From Scatophagus argus (taxonomy: Eukaryota; Chordata; Actinopteri; Scatophagidae), in the NCBI RefSeq assembly GCF_020382885.2, contig NC_058496.1, positions 23,726,501 to 23,790,500 of the forward strand: a DNA stretch of 64,000 nucleotides, given 5' to 3'. Position numbers and translations under genes: made by a program. The notes beneath the pieces were generated by a model, which was given only the letters and a program-made list of their open reading frames with translations, did no database searches and was not told where the DNA came from. Below are positions 38,117 to 48,424 of this stretch, in pieces. Numbering within the stretch: the first letter of the stretch is position 1; each line of letters begins with the position of its first letter.

Positions 38117-40315
38117 CACACATGCACACACACAGTAGTATAAGGCACAATATTTCTTTTGAAATGGAATGAAGTAGAGGCAAAGTGTCGCACAAAATGG
38201 AAATACTGAATACCAGAAAACTGTACAAAAAGAGCAACTTTTAATTTTTTGTCCCCAAGCTGAATTTTGCAAAAAATACACCACAACAACATTGGACATG
38301 AAGTCACATAAAGGAAGCGTGTCAAATTTAACAGTTATGGATTGGACATACATATTCATGAGCAAATTATGGGCCATAGTGTGTGTTTGTGTGTGTGTCT
38401 ATGTGTGTGCATACACTTTATACCATAGTATGAAGAAGTATAATAAAGCAGTGCTTGAAAAATGCTGGAAATATATATTTCACAGGAGCTGGATGGTATT
38501 TGTTAATAATTAGCCTACTTTGTTGAAATTGCAAAATCTCAAATTCTGATATCCATTATTGAATCATATACACATTCATATTAGAATCTGAATGAGTAAA
38601 CCCCAGGAACTCGATCTACTTTTTCTAAAGACAGATGCAAGCAGCCCTCAAACAGAGACAGCACTGAGTTACAGAAGCTGGTGGAAGAGCAGCTAAAGAT
38701 ATCAAATGAAGTTGATATCAAAACACATGCTCTCTGTTACGGCTGTCACATTTTTCATTTGAAATTCAAACTACCAGAAATGTTTCAGCAGGCCATGCCT
38801 TGTACTCCATTGGAGACTGAGGTTTTCTAAGAAGCGCGACTAACTAGTAAAAAATTGATTCCAAATATTCCAAAAATATGAACAGATCACATGTTAGCTC
38901 AGTTAAATTCTTCCCTCTTGAAAACTCAGGGCCAACAACACTGAACTAAACTGCAGATGCTGATGTGATGTGAACATGAAGCAGGAATATGTTGAAAAGC
39001 TGTTTTTATATATGCATGTAACAAAAGAGTAAATCGATTAATTAATTAGCATAAAAGAAAAGTCAGACCTTCTTTTGTGTCACTGTGTTAGTTGCAAACA
39101 TGCTAGGGAGTTCAAGTGTGTGATCAGGCCCGGTGAAAGGTCCAAATGAAGACGTATGGTGGCCCAGGGGTGGGCCAGATGCAGGGGTGGGTAACGGATT
39201 AGTGAAGATCAGTATTGTTCAGTCTGGCCGTTTCCTGTGAGGAAAAACAGACCAGATTTATCTTCTGTCCTCCATCCCATGGCCACCCAGGGACCACTTA
39301 AAGGAAGAAGATCTAACTCTGATGTGTAAATATCTTCACAAGGGATTTGGGACCTGAGAGGAAAAAAATGAATGCGTTATCATGAGTCAAGCAGTACAGA
39401 ACGAAGAGAGGAAGAATCTTTATAAACCTGCAACCTGCAGATCTGTTTAAGTTTTAGGACGAAAAAGATCAAAATGCCTTTTGTTTTCTCACAACCTTGT
39501 AGAACTCCTGTCGCACTATGGTTATAGTCTGGAGAAGTAATCCATCTCAAAACATTTTATAGGCATTGGGAATGGTCTGGAACGCAGTTGGCTCAGACAC
39601 ACTGCAGCCTTGTTTCAGGATATGCTAATCTGTTTGTAAATGCATGCTCAGTTGCAGCAAAGCAGATTTTCATTTTGTTCTTGTGAAACAATCTGTGGAA
39701 GTGCTGGGGGGAAAAAAAGCTCATATCAACTCCTGACAAAATATATTTTCTCCTTTTTTTTCTGGACACCTGTATCTACATCTTAGTTCCCAAAAACCTA
39801 TTTGTCACTGGTCTGCAGCATTTTTCTGAAATGTAAGAAAATTTAGATTCTCATAGTTATTTATTTCAAAATTTATAAAGTCTGGCCTTTATTTCTAACA
39901 GTTATGCATCTTGTTGTTTATCCAGTGAGATGTCTAAAATCTGAAGGTGACACTGCGTGCAAAAACTTTCCAAATCTTTCTTAAAAACTCGGAAAGATTA
40001 AAGTGAGTACTGAGGGTATGCGAGCAGTCTCGGTTCTCCATGCAGGGCAAAACATTAGACTTTCACTGCCACAGTGGATATTCTATAGGATTTCCTTTTT
40101 GAAAAAGCTTTTTAAGCTTATTTTAAAGGCAATACAGGATATTTACTCTGTTAACAGAGAACAGTCTTATCTGGCCAGTAAGTTGAAAAACTGTGCAATA
40201 ATGACTTATCTCTTTGATTCCTTGTTTGCATTGACTAAAACACTTCCAAATGAAAGATTTGGGATTTAGACATGACGATGAGACAGGTAAACGTTTTTGA
40301 TGAGTTTTAAAAGGC
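34906..40315. other. Intergenic, no gene seen
   Basis: Long AT-rich non-coding interval. Holds a (CA)n array at 38081-38134, a GT-rich patch at 38379-38410, and nothing that resembles exons. Open frames over the CA array are low-complexity artefacts. Confidence 0.45.
38081..38134. repeat. (CA)n microsatellite with TG interruptions
   Basis: (CA)16-17 followed by catgcacacatgcacacacaca. Simple sequence. Confidence 0.95.
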
Positions 40316-40435
40316 AGTTACATTTTTAGATTGCTTAAATTCTCGTCACATTGATATGTGACAGATAAAGAAGTTAGTTCTTCCTCACATAATGTTGAAA
40401 GCTGCACGTTTCTTTTGTATTGGTTTGAATTTTTG
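40316..40435 (+). repeat. Local dispersed repeat, copy 1 of 3
   Basis: Contains acatttttagattgcttaaa, ttctcgtcacattgatatgt and gacagataaagaag, then a ttgaaagctgca block and ttgtattggtttgaattttt. The same blocks in the same order recur at 41474-41575 and in part at 42909-42950, all on the same strand. Confidence 0.65.
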
Positions 40436-40964
40436 TATGTGTGCTGGTACATTCACAATTCACATTCACAGTAAGTGAAACTTTTGGATCAAAACTGTGG
40501 GCTAATTAACATTTTATAAGCTTTTTTTTTCCTCCATCAAATAATGGTATTTTGGGTACTTCAAGCACAAATTCCCGCAGAACCAGACAAACATGTTTCA
40601 GCCTCTCTCCTTTGTGCTGGATGAGCTCCAAGTTTAGGTTTGCAATCAGCTGCTCTCAGCTGTTTTCACCAGGAGCTGACGGCCTCCAATAAAGCCTGCA
40701 CAGGGCACATTTCATCACCTGAAATCCAACCAGCACAAATTTCTCCACCATGCCCTCAGGGACTGAACCCAAACTCTCAAGGAATCAGAATCTGTTACAG
40801 AACAATGTTCTTGTGTTTACTTGTGCACCTTGCTTATGTGAGCACACAGAGTACTGTTTTGTGGAGTAATGCACTGTGTTCTATTCTTGGTCTGCAGTGA
40901 AGTTGCAGTGCTGGTTTCAACATGACAGACTCTTGCTTTGATCTGTCTGCATAACACTTATAAA

Positions 40965-41305
40965 CACAGAGATGTAGACTCAAAAGCAGGATATGAAGAC
41001 AGAGAGGTTGAAAGCAATCAGTTCTTTGCTTCTTAAGAGTTCAAAGTAGAATTCAGCATCAGTCAGCGAAGGCAAAACCTGGAAACTGACTGTGGTCTGG
41101 AATAGGCCCTCAACAAACAGGAACAAAAACAGGTACTCTGAATTTTGGAGGGGGAGGGTAATGAGGAAATGGGGAACAGGTGTGCTGATAGGTAAGAGCA
41201 TCTGGTGACTGGCATTGGGCCAAACATGCTGAAGGCAACTGCAGAGGGCATGAGGAATGGCCGGTAAAAACGGCGCAAAGAACAAAAATGCCCCGTCACG
41301 ACAAT
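40965..41305. repeat. Probable dispersed repeat, class unknown
   Basis: The segment from acagagatgtagactcaaaa through ggaacaggtgtgctgatagg to gccccgtcacgaca has the look of a fish repeat long terminal or terminal region. I recall similar words, but I cannot name the family or define its ends. Confidence 0.3.
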
Positions 41306-41473
41306 CATATTTTGATGTTTTTCACAAACCTGGTTATTGTAGTACACAGGACTAATTTGCACTGTATGAATTAAGACAACAGCACAGCAAACTAAGCTGC
41401 AGCCTCAAGCTGTCGTCCTTGTTTTGTTTCACCTCAACTCTTTTCCTGTTGCAAACCAGAACATGTACAAAGG

Positions 41474-41575
41474 CTGTCACATTTTTAGATTGCTTAAATT
41501 CCTGTCACATGGATATATGACAGATAAAGAAGTGATTTTGAAAGCTGCAGGTTTTTTGCATTGGTTTGAATTTTA
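41474..41575 (+). repeat. Local dispersed repeat, copy 2 of 3
   Basis: Shares cacatttttagattgcttaa, a gtcacatggatatatgacag variant, ataaagaagt, ttgaaagctgcag and gcattggtttgaatttta with copy 1 about 1.16 kb upstream. Confidence 0.65.
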
Positions 41576-41824
41576 TATACAACTATAAGTGAAAGTTAAT
41601 ACACATATCACACCCGGGCCTTATTTCACTTGTCGAATGTCTCCTTTTTATTTTTCACATTTCTGCGATCTCTTTATTTTCAAGCCACATACATCCAAAG
41701 CCACATTTTCTCTGCAAATGAATTCATGTTGACTTGACAAATGAAATTCAGTCTTAGGAAAAGGTACATTTTCTTTCAAGATATTCTATACACAACAGTA
41801 CTTAATAGGAGTGGTTCAGACCCC

Positions 41825-41849
41825 AAACACACACACACACACACACACA
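41825..41849. repeat. (CA)n microsatellite
   Basis: About 12 CA units. A short AAC-rich run follows at 41880-41912. Confidence 0.9.
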
Positions 41850-42184
41850 GGTGTTGCCAGGTGGCATGTTTGTATGTAGCAAACAAAAAAAACAACAACA
41901 ACAACAAACAAACAGCAGCATCTCTTGTCGTCCCTTCTGATTACTGAGAGACGCTATGTTGGTCATCTCTGCCTGAGCCCAGACTTTGAAATGCATTTGT
42001 CATTTCCCACTGCGACTCTCCTTTCTCCTAAACATTGTCCTCTCATTTCACAGAGCTGCAGTCTTTCAAAATGGGTCTTGAACTTTGAAAGAAGCAGTTT
42101 TGATGAAAAGTTGTAACTAAAAGAGGTCATCAGTGGAGTGGATGCTGCAGACAACAGGTCAGCAAAGCTCAAGAGGGGCTGCTG

Positions 42185-42218
42185 ATGGTGGGACGTGCTG
42201 ACGGGGACGTCCCACCAT
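42185..42218. repeat. 12-bp perfect hairpin
   Basis: Arms atggtgggacgt (42185-42196) and acgtcccaccat (42207-42218) are perfect reverse complements around a 10-nt spacer. The stem is GC-rich in an AT-rich region. Function unknown; too short for a typical miRNA precursor. Confidence 0.75.
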
Positions 42219-42908
42219 GTGTTTGTGGATTCAGTGACACTTTTGATGTAACGGTCCTTGAAGTTAATACAATACACTGGCAGTAATTTGTTTGTGTGTG
42301 TAGATGAAAATGGCCTCTTCACACTGCAGGGCATGTCTTCATTCTTGTACAAAGTATTAGTATAAACATTGTAAATCATATATGAAGGGTGCTGATGAAT
42401 ATGAAGGGAACTTGGCTGACCTCTGTAACCATCGCAGATGACTCAGCCAAGCCACCACAGAAAATCCTGATGAACCATCTTAAAATATTGGGTGGCCAAA
42501 GAATATGTACACACAAACTAAGTGTGCTCGAGTAATTCGACTCCCATGAAAGGGCTCAGAGAGCAAAATAATATACAACAATCTGAGGCACAGCTCATTA
42601 ATTCTGACCCATACATGCAGAACAAGCAAATGCTGAAACTAATTCATTTGTCTACATCAGTGCAAGTATGAAACTGGAAAACCTGCATACTGTCAAACAT
42701 GAGCATTAGGGAGCCCTTATGTGAAGGTTTTCTCAAGACGCCTCTTCCATTTATGACCTTACAGCTGCCTGTGGATCGAAACAAAAAGGAGCAGTGTCCA
42801 ACTTTCTGAAGGCAAATAGTATTTGTAAAGCTGTTTTGTTTTGTTTTTCTGTTTGGACACTAACCAAGCCAATAAAACCACCACTTAGATGGTTTCAGCT
42901 GCTTCAGA

Positions 42909-42950
42909 TTACCTCGTCACATTGATATGTGACAGATAAGAAGAAGATTC
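42909..42950 (+). repeat. Local dispersed repeat, copy 3 of 3 (partial)
   Basis: Only the core gattacctcgtcacattgat, then atgtgacagataagaag remains. A short tandem of gaagattcag-type words follows (to about 42975). Confidence 0.55.
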
Positions 42951-43339
42951 AGAAGATAAGCTGAAGATTCAGTAGGTTAGCTGTATGTCAAGTTCGTCCA
43001 TTTTGATGAAAGCAGACAGAAAGAATCCTTATTGATTTCTTTACTTTTTTCTATGAAACTATAGTGATTATTGATTGGCACCAACATAATGTAATTTTTT
43101 TGTCTGACTGATCATACGACTGAGCAGCTCCTGTCCTGTCGCACTGAACAATCAAAGGGGGCTTTTATGATTACCAGCCTCACAGGAAGACCATAACAGT
43201 GGACGACAGCTGAGTGGGAGAAGCGATTTTTGAACATAGTACTCCAGGCAAAGAAGCAGCCTCAGGACAATAGGTGATCTTACAAGGAAGTACTACTATT
43301 TCAGTGAGATCCCAAAGTCATAGCTGGGCTTTTCAGACT
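42951..43339. other. Intergenic, nothing recognised
   Basis: Non-coding sequence leading into the retrotransposon relic. Confidence 0.4.
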
Positions 43340-44640
43340 CTTTAACACTGGTTCACATGTTCACCAGATCTCACCTTGGCAGGCCCCAAGCTCTTTCTTT
43401 GTTAAGGTTTAGTGCTTTGAGGTCAGGATGGTCTTGTTTCAGTGCTCCCCTAAAGACAACAACTTTCTTTTTCAGGAAATTGAAACTCATGCTGAGAAGA
43501 ACAATGATAAGTTTTTCATTATTATTTATTTTAACTTTACCTTGTTACATCACCCAGGAACTACCAACATCAAGCTGGATTTCCTCTCCCATCAGTTTGA
43601 GCTGATTGACACCTACGAGACTTCCTCCAATCTGCCTCCTACCTGTGTTAATAAAGTTGTGACATGGGGTATTGAGAGTGTGAATGTGCGAGTGTGGAGT
43701 GGATGAAGGCTTAGGATGGCCGATGGCCAAATCACCTTTTCATCCTGGCCGCTCTGTGCTTGTGGATCCCGCAGTGGGAACACACCTCCATTCTGAATTG
43801 CCATCCAAAGGTGCAACATATTGTCAGTTTCGTCAGACAGCATTTCTGTTGGCCTTCTAGGGAGAAGAACACTGTGAAGTTTTTTGTCACCTGTCCTGTC
43901 AGGCCTAGAACAAGGCCTCCTATCAGCTTCCTTCTGGATTGCTATATCCTCTCCCTGTGGCCTTGGTCCCACATTTTCTTGGATTTTGTCTCCAGCAGAG
44001 GTTATGCTGTCACATATTGGAATGAGGGAATTCTGCAGACTTATTGACACCATTGGCTAAATCCTTCTCTTTTCCCTTCCAGGCTAATGGTCAAATGATG
44101 GTCAAACCAAGACCATTGCACCGATTCCCTCCTTCAGACACCATCCACCTCCCCAGGTCATCGATGGTGAGCCAGTCAAGGGGGTTAAGTATATGTTGGA
44201 GGCCTGACTTAGGGGTAGTTGTCACCAATACCTGGGTGACCAGTGGGCATACTGGCTGGAGGAGAGACTGTGAACATTCTGAACCAATCTGTTATCAGGG
44301 CCTTTTACTAGTGCCAAACAAACCAAACCTGGAACATCTGCAGTACATCTGTAAAGGGGGAAGAACTTCATCATCCCAACAACAACATCTCACTGATCTG
44401 TGCTTATTGTGTTCGTCTTTTGTTCATCCTCATGTCAGCATTCTTCTTAGTGTTATTCTGCATAGTTTTTGACTAACTTTTTTGTATGTTTTTTGGGTTC
44501 TTGCCTACTCTCTGCCTGGATTTGTTTGATTGTGTCAGACTGACTTCCTTTGTATGCCTGGTTTATCAGATATATATCAGACTTTCTGCGTTTGAACTTT
44601 GCCTTGTGTTCTCTGTCTGTCTCTGTGTTTAAGTCTCCAA
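43340..44640 (+). mobile_element. Decayed Ty3/gypsy retrotransposon, 3' pol region
   Basis: Translation in shifting + frames gives, in order: an RNase H-to-integrase tether with HHPGTTNIKLDFLSHQF (about 43539-43589) and LPPTCVNKVVTWGIES; an integrase zinc-binding region with HPKVQHIVSFVRQHFCWP and FFVTCPVR (43802-43903); the start of the catalytic core near LWPWSHIFLDFVSS; and a chromodomain-like end with PPPQVIDGEPVKGVKYMLEA (44145-44204) then a stop. Most of the integrase core is missing between 44000 and 44090. Frameshifts and stops show it is dead. A TTTTGG/CCTGCC-rich stretch (about 44450-44640) may be LTR remnant. Family assignment rests on motif order only. Confidence 0.75.
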
Positions 44641-46530
44641 TCTGCCCAGAAACCTCAAGAAGGGGGACTTGGGACTTGAAAATAACTTTTACTACTGTGG
44701 TCTGACTCTTTATATTTATGCAATGATGACTATGTAGACAGTTCAAGCACCACTGGACACTGGAGGTGTTTTGTCACTGTGTTGATGACTGAGGCCTTGG
44801 CTGGTCAGATGCTCCAAAGCAGTGCCCTCGACCCTCGAACTGATCAATATCTCAGGGCTCAGACAGTTCAGGGCCAAAGCAGAACCTGCTGTCTGCTGTT
44901 TGCTTGGACTAAAAAGCTGCTAAAAGCTGGGATCAATCGGGTGGGAGAATCAATCAGGATCATCCGTGTTTATACGACTCAGGAGGATTACCTCACTGTT
45001 ACTGGAATGGCCTCACAAGAATGACTGGCCATTAGGACAGTGGGACTAAACACTGCCCTGCTGTTTACATAGAAGGTAATGTGGGCTCGGCCTTGGCTCT
45101 GTGTGCCAGAGACAATTAGGCCCCCAAACAGGCCATAATCCACTGCCGAGCATGAGGTAATCAAATTCAAACATAGCTGGGCCCCCGAAAACAATGAGGG
45201 TTAGGATTACAGAGAATGCATTTGAAGATAGAAATATAATAGAGAAATAATAAGCTTAACATTAAGCACGTGCTACAGTGGCCCAGCCTCAAAGTATACA
45301 GCATTAAAGGGCTGTTTTAAAATGATCAAGAAGTAACTGAATTGAAATACCGCAGATAAAGAATGCCAGTTATTTAATTATATCTTATTTTTAATTTTAG
45401 ACTTTGTTCTGATTACGCATGTGTACTAGAGCAGTAAACTTCTTTGTTGTACAAATTGCTGTGCAGGCATATCAGCTGACTTTACTAAAGCAGCGTGCTT
45501 CAACAAAGATCTTAAGTCTGTGATGGCTTGTTTAACTGTTCTTTAAAACTTCGAAAGTTGAGGTCATTGGTGGACACTCATTTCTGGAGGTGAATGCCAC
45601 CTCATAGTGGGAAAAAAAGGTAAGCTGTTATCAAACTGGGAAATTAAAAACTGATTCTTTTTTTGTTGTTTTTTACAGAGAAGGAACAAAAACGAACATT
45701 GAAAGACAAGGTCGTATTTCTCAAGTCTATCTAAAACAATAGGAGCATTCCTCCTGCCCATACCGGCCATGAAGAGACCCCTTTCTAGTGCAACTCTACT
45801 GTGAGTGATGGAGGACAAAATCCACAGTCTTAATGCATTCCAAAAGCTGAAGTTTATTTGAGTTTCAGCATCATGAGTTAGACAAAATTAAGTGTTTGTT
45901 TGTAGTTTCTCTCTTGTGTTAAGGGTTCAGTAAGCTCGAACAAAATGTGTTTGTTTGACTTGCTGTGGGGCATTGTCTAAAGGCAGAAATGTTTATACCT
46001 GTTCCAAATGACCACAATCAAGGGTGGCATGAACATAAGCTGCCATATGAGGGCAGATTATCAGACAGTCTGCTCAAAGAAATTCATGTTGCGATTAGAT
46101 GTACACATGGTCCTAACTGTTGGATTGTCTGTTTCGGGAAGTTGGAGCGGACGGATGTTTGAAAGGTGTGAGGGGAGAGACATAATCCTTCGTGCGGCAT
46201 TAAATGTCTGTACACTGCAGCTCAGCAGCAAAAGACACTAACCAACTTTGCAAGACACACATGTGACCTGTCTAACGGACTGCTGAAGGCTCACAGGCTG
46301 AACTTAAATCCGGAGAGAGGGGCCTCTTTCATTCCCCATCTTATACATATCTGCAGTAGGACAGGAGGAATGATAACTCTTGCACATATGTGGGTATTAT
46401 GTTAGACTTGAAAAATTTGATCCTAAAAATTGAAGAAAACTTGAACGGAAAAAGTTCTGTCACAGTATGTATGTATGAACAGGGATAACATCACTTTTAA
46501 GTTTTAGATGGTATCATTTTGACTTGTCAG
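44641..46530. other. Intergenic, possibly more retrotransposon debris
   Basis: Sequence after the gypsy relic lacks readable domains. No gene is supported. Open frames of about 80 codons are not conserved-looking. Confidence 0.4.
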
Positions 46531-46665
46531 GAAAAGCATAGGTGCTAATAATAACATTAACAGAGGCTCTGTTCCATTAAGCTATGACTCTGAGTCAGTG
46601 CCACGACCCTGAGACTGAGGCAGCTAAATGGAATTCAGCCACTGTTAACGTCATTATTTATACCT
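46531..46665. repeat. Diverged dispersed repeat, copy 1
   Basis: aggaaaagcataggtgctaa, then ataacattaacagaggctctgttcc, a cagt-cacgac block and a ggaattcagccact block. The same order of blocks is found at 63460-63590. This is a common style of fish repeat; class unknown. Confidence 0.5.
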
Positions 46666-47600
46666 GTGCTTTTCCCTCTGTGACATGTCAAAATGTCTTA
46701 TGTTTATAAAAGGCCTTTTAAATGCTAAACTTTAGGGCGTTCAGAGAGCGTTGACCTGCAGGGCACCATTTATGTTGTTTCTCTGCATGTTGGGTTAGAT
46801 TTGATATTGTAAGTGTTAATTCCTAAAATGACAATCAGTAACAACAGGTGCTAACTGGATGATTTACGTTTTTCGACCATTTTAGACCAACAGACAATGA
46901 ATGAGCAGTTTTGGGTGCGTGTGTCTTGCTCGTGTGATGATGTCTGTACTTTTTCCCTGCCTTGGAAACAAGATCATCACCTTTAATAGAAAATGTTAGA
47001 TTTTGTCTCAGTATTTTCTCCATTCAGCTGTTGTGAAACACCTTTTTAGCCACTAATTTTTTTATTTAGACACTTTCTATCTGTGTGATGTGTGTGTTCG
47101 GCATCATTACCAATCCGGAGTTGATACTTCACATACAATACAGGTCTATATGACATGATAATGGCATGACATGAATCAGAGGAGACGACTGGATCAATCA
47201 CTTAATTTGTCACCTGAACACAATTGAACAGGTTTGCTGATTTAAGTGAAATATTTATCTAGGACATTCACTGTTTTGCTTGAAGACTCTTTCACGGGTC
47301 ATACAACCGTTTGCTCGACACGCACAGCAGAAACTATTATCCTGAATAGTTTAGATGGTTTTGAGAATATATAACTCATCCGGTAGATGTGCCTTATTCG
47401 ATAAAGTATCATTTCAGAAAATAAAACAACTGAAACGAGCGTGGAAAAAACGGAGGAATTGTGTGTTTAACTTAGTGTTCTTTCTACACAATCATTTTTA
47501 GCAATGATCTATAATCTGATAGTTACAATGTGCCCCCTGCCGCTGCACGCTGCGCAGAATACATTACGAAGCTTAACAGATGCGTCTCCTGTACGTGTGT
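46666..47600. other. Intergenic, fgf5 upstream region
   Basis: Non-coding, becoming more GC- and CpG-rich toward 47500. Nothing specific recognised. Confidence 0.45.
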
Positions 47601-47632
47601 GGACGGATCAGATGATAAGGTGGACTAAAGCC

Positions 47633-47640
47633 TATAAATA
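47633..47640 (+). promoter_or_regulatory. Distal TATA-like box upstream of fgf5
   Basis: TATAAATA in ctataaatacggc. A donor-like gtgagc follows at 47660-47665. It could serve an alternative upstream fgf5 leader, or be a chance match. It lies 574 bp before the fgf5 start codon. Confidence 0.35.
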
Positions 47641-48053
47641 CGGCTCCCTGAGTCTCCCGGTGAGCCAGAGTTACAAGTGCTGCACCACCCGATGATCTCT
47701 ACTGTCTGAACCCCACCGTCCTCCCGCCTGTGTTTAACGTGTCATTATTTCGATTCAGCGCTTCTTACACGGGAAGAAGCGCCATCACTATACAGACATT
47801 TTGTGTCTTTTTATCTATGAATTAAACGCGTCTTCCGTCTATTAAAGCGATGTCACCCTGTGCGTAAAATGCCGCGCTTAGTGCGTCCTGGCGCGGACGA
47901 TTGCTTGGAAAATGTGCGATGTCAGTCGCGCTTCCTTCACGCCCCGCTGTTCTGGATCGGTGCTGAGCAGGAGTGGCATCTCGGCGACAAAATCTGGATG
48001 AAAGAGCGTCCTTTAGAGCTCAGGCATGCATTGAGTAGTGAGATCATTGGCGT

Positions 48054-48061
48054 TATAAATA
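48054..48061 (+). promoter_or_regulatory. fgf5 TATA box
   Basis: TATAAATA in gcgttataaatatccccg, in a CpG-rich promoter-like region 153 bp before the fgf5 ATG. Transcription would begin near 48085, giving a leader of about 130 bases. Mammalian FGF5 is also described with a TATA-type promoter, but the start site here is inferred. Confidence 0.55.
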
Positions 48062-48104
48062 TCCCCGTGCCAGCAGAACAGCTCCAGCTACTGCAGCCGG
48101 GGTA

Positions 48105-48191
48105 ATGTCCAGGAGCGCTGCACGCGTGTGTGCGCACGGTTTCTGGTGCCCAGACCTCAGAAACGACACCAAAATGCAAGAAGTGGCCTAG
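48105..48191 (+). promoter_or_regulatory. Upstream ORF in the fgf5 leader
   Basis: ATG at 48105 opens a 28-codon frame ending TAG at 48189-48191, 22 bases before the fgf5 ATG and in a different frame from it. A second in-frame ATG lies at 48174. The peptide begins [14 protein letters not shown]. Human FGF5 mRNA is known to carry an upstream ORF that dampens translation, so position more than sequence suggests a conserved control element. It is present in the mRNA only if transcription starts upstream of 48105, as the TATA box predicts. Confidence 0.55.
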
Positions 48192-48213
48192 CGAGTGGGT
48201 TGCTTTTGGAAGA

Positions 48214-48424
48214 ATGAATGTTCCTCTTTACCTTCTGACCATCGCTCACTTGATCTGCGCCGCCGCCGGAGCACAACACACCTCTTTGAAGCGCCAACTT
48301 CTGAAAGACGAGATCAGCTCGGGACGCAGGACTTGCAGGCTCTACTGTAGGGTTGGCATCGGCTTCCATCTGCAGATTCATCCCGACGGCAGAGTCAACG
48401 GCAGCCATGAGTCCAACCAGCTGA
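48214..48424 (+). CDS. fgf5: fgf5 coding exon 1
   Basis: ATG at 48214 (context agaATGa, A at -3) is the first ATG in its frame. 211 bases give 70 codons plus one base. The donor is CTGA then gtaagt at 48425. Encodes the signal peptide and the first strands of the FGF core. Confidence 0.93.

Noticed and set aside
43613..44053. 146-codon frame on the - strand
   Set aside because: It is the antisense shadow of the Ty3/gypsy pol relic, whose motifs read on the + strand.
47860..48105. 81-codon frame just upstream of fgf5
   Set aside because: Lies in the promoter and ends at the predicted leader start. It spans the TATA box, so it is unlikely to be translated.
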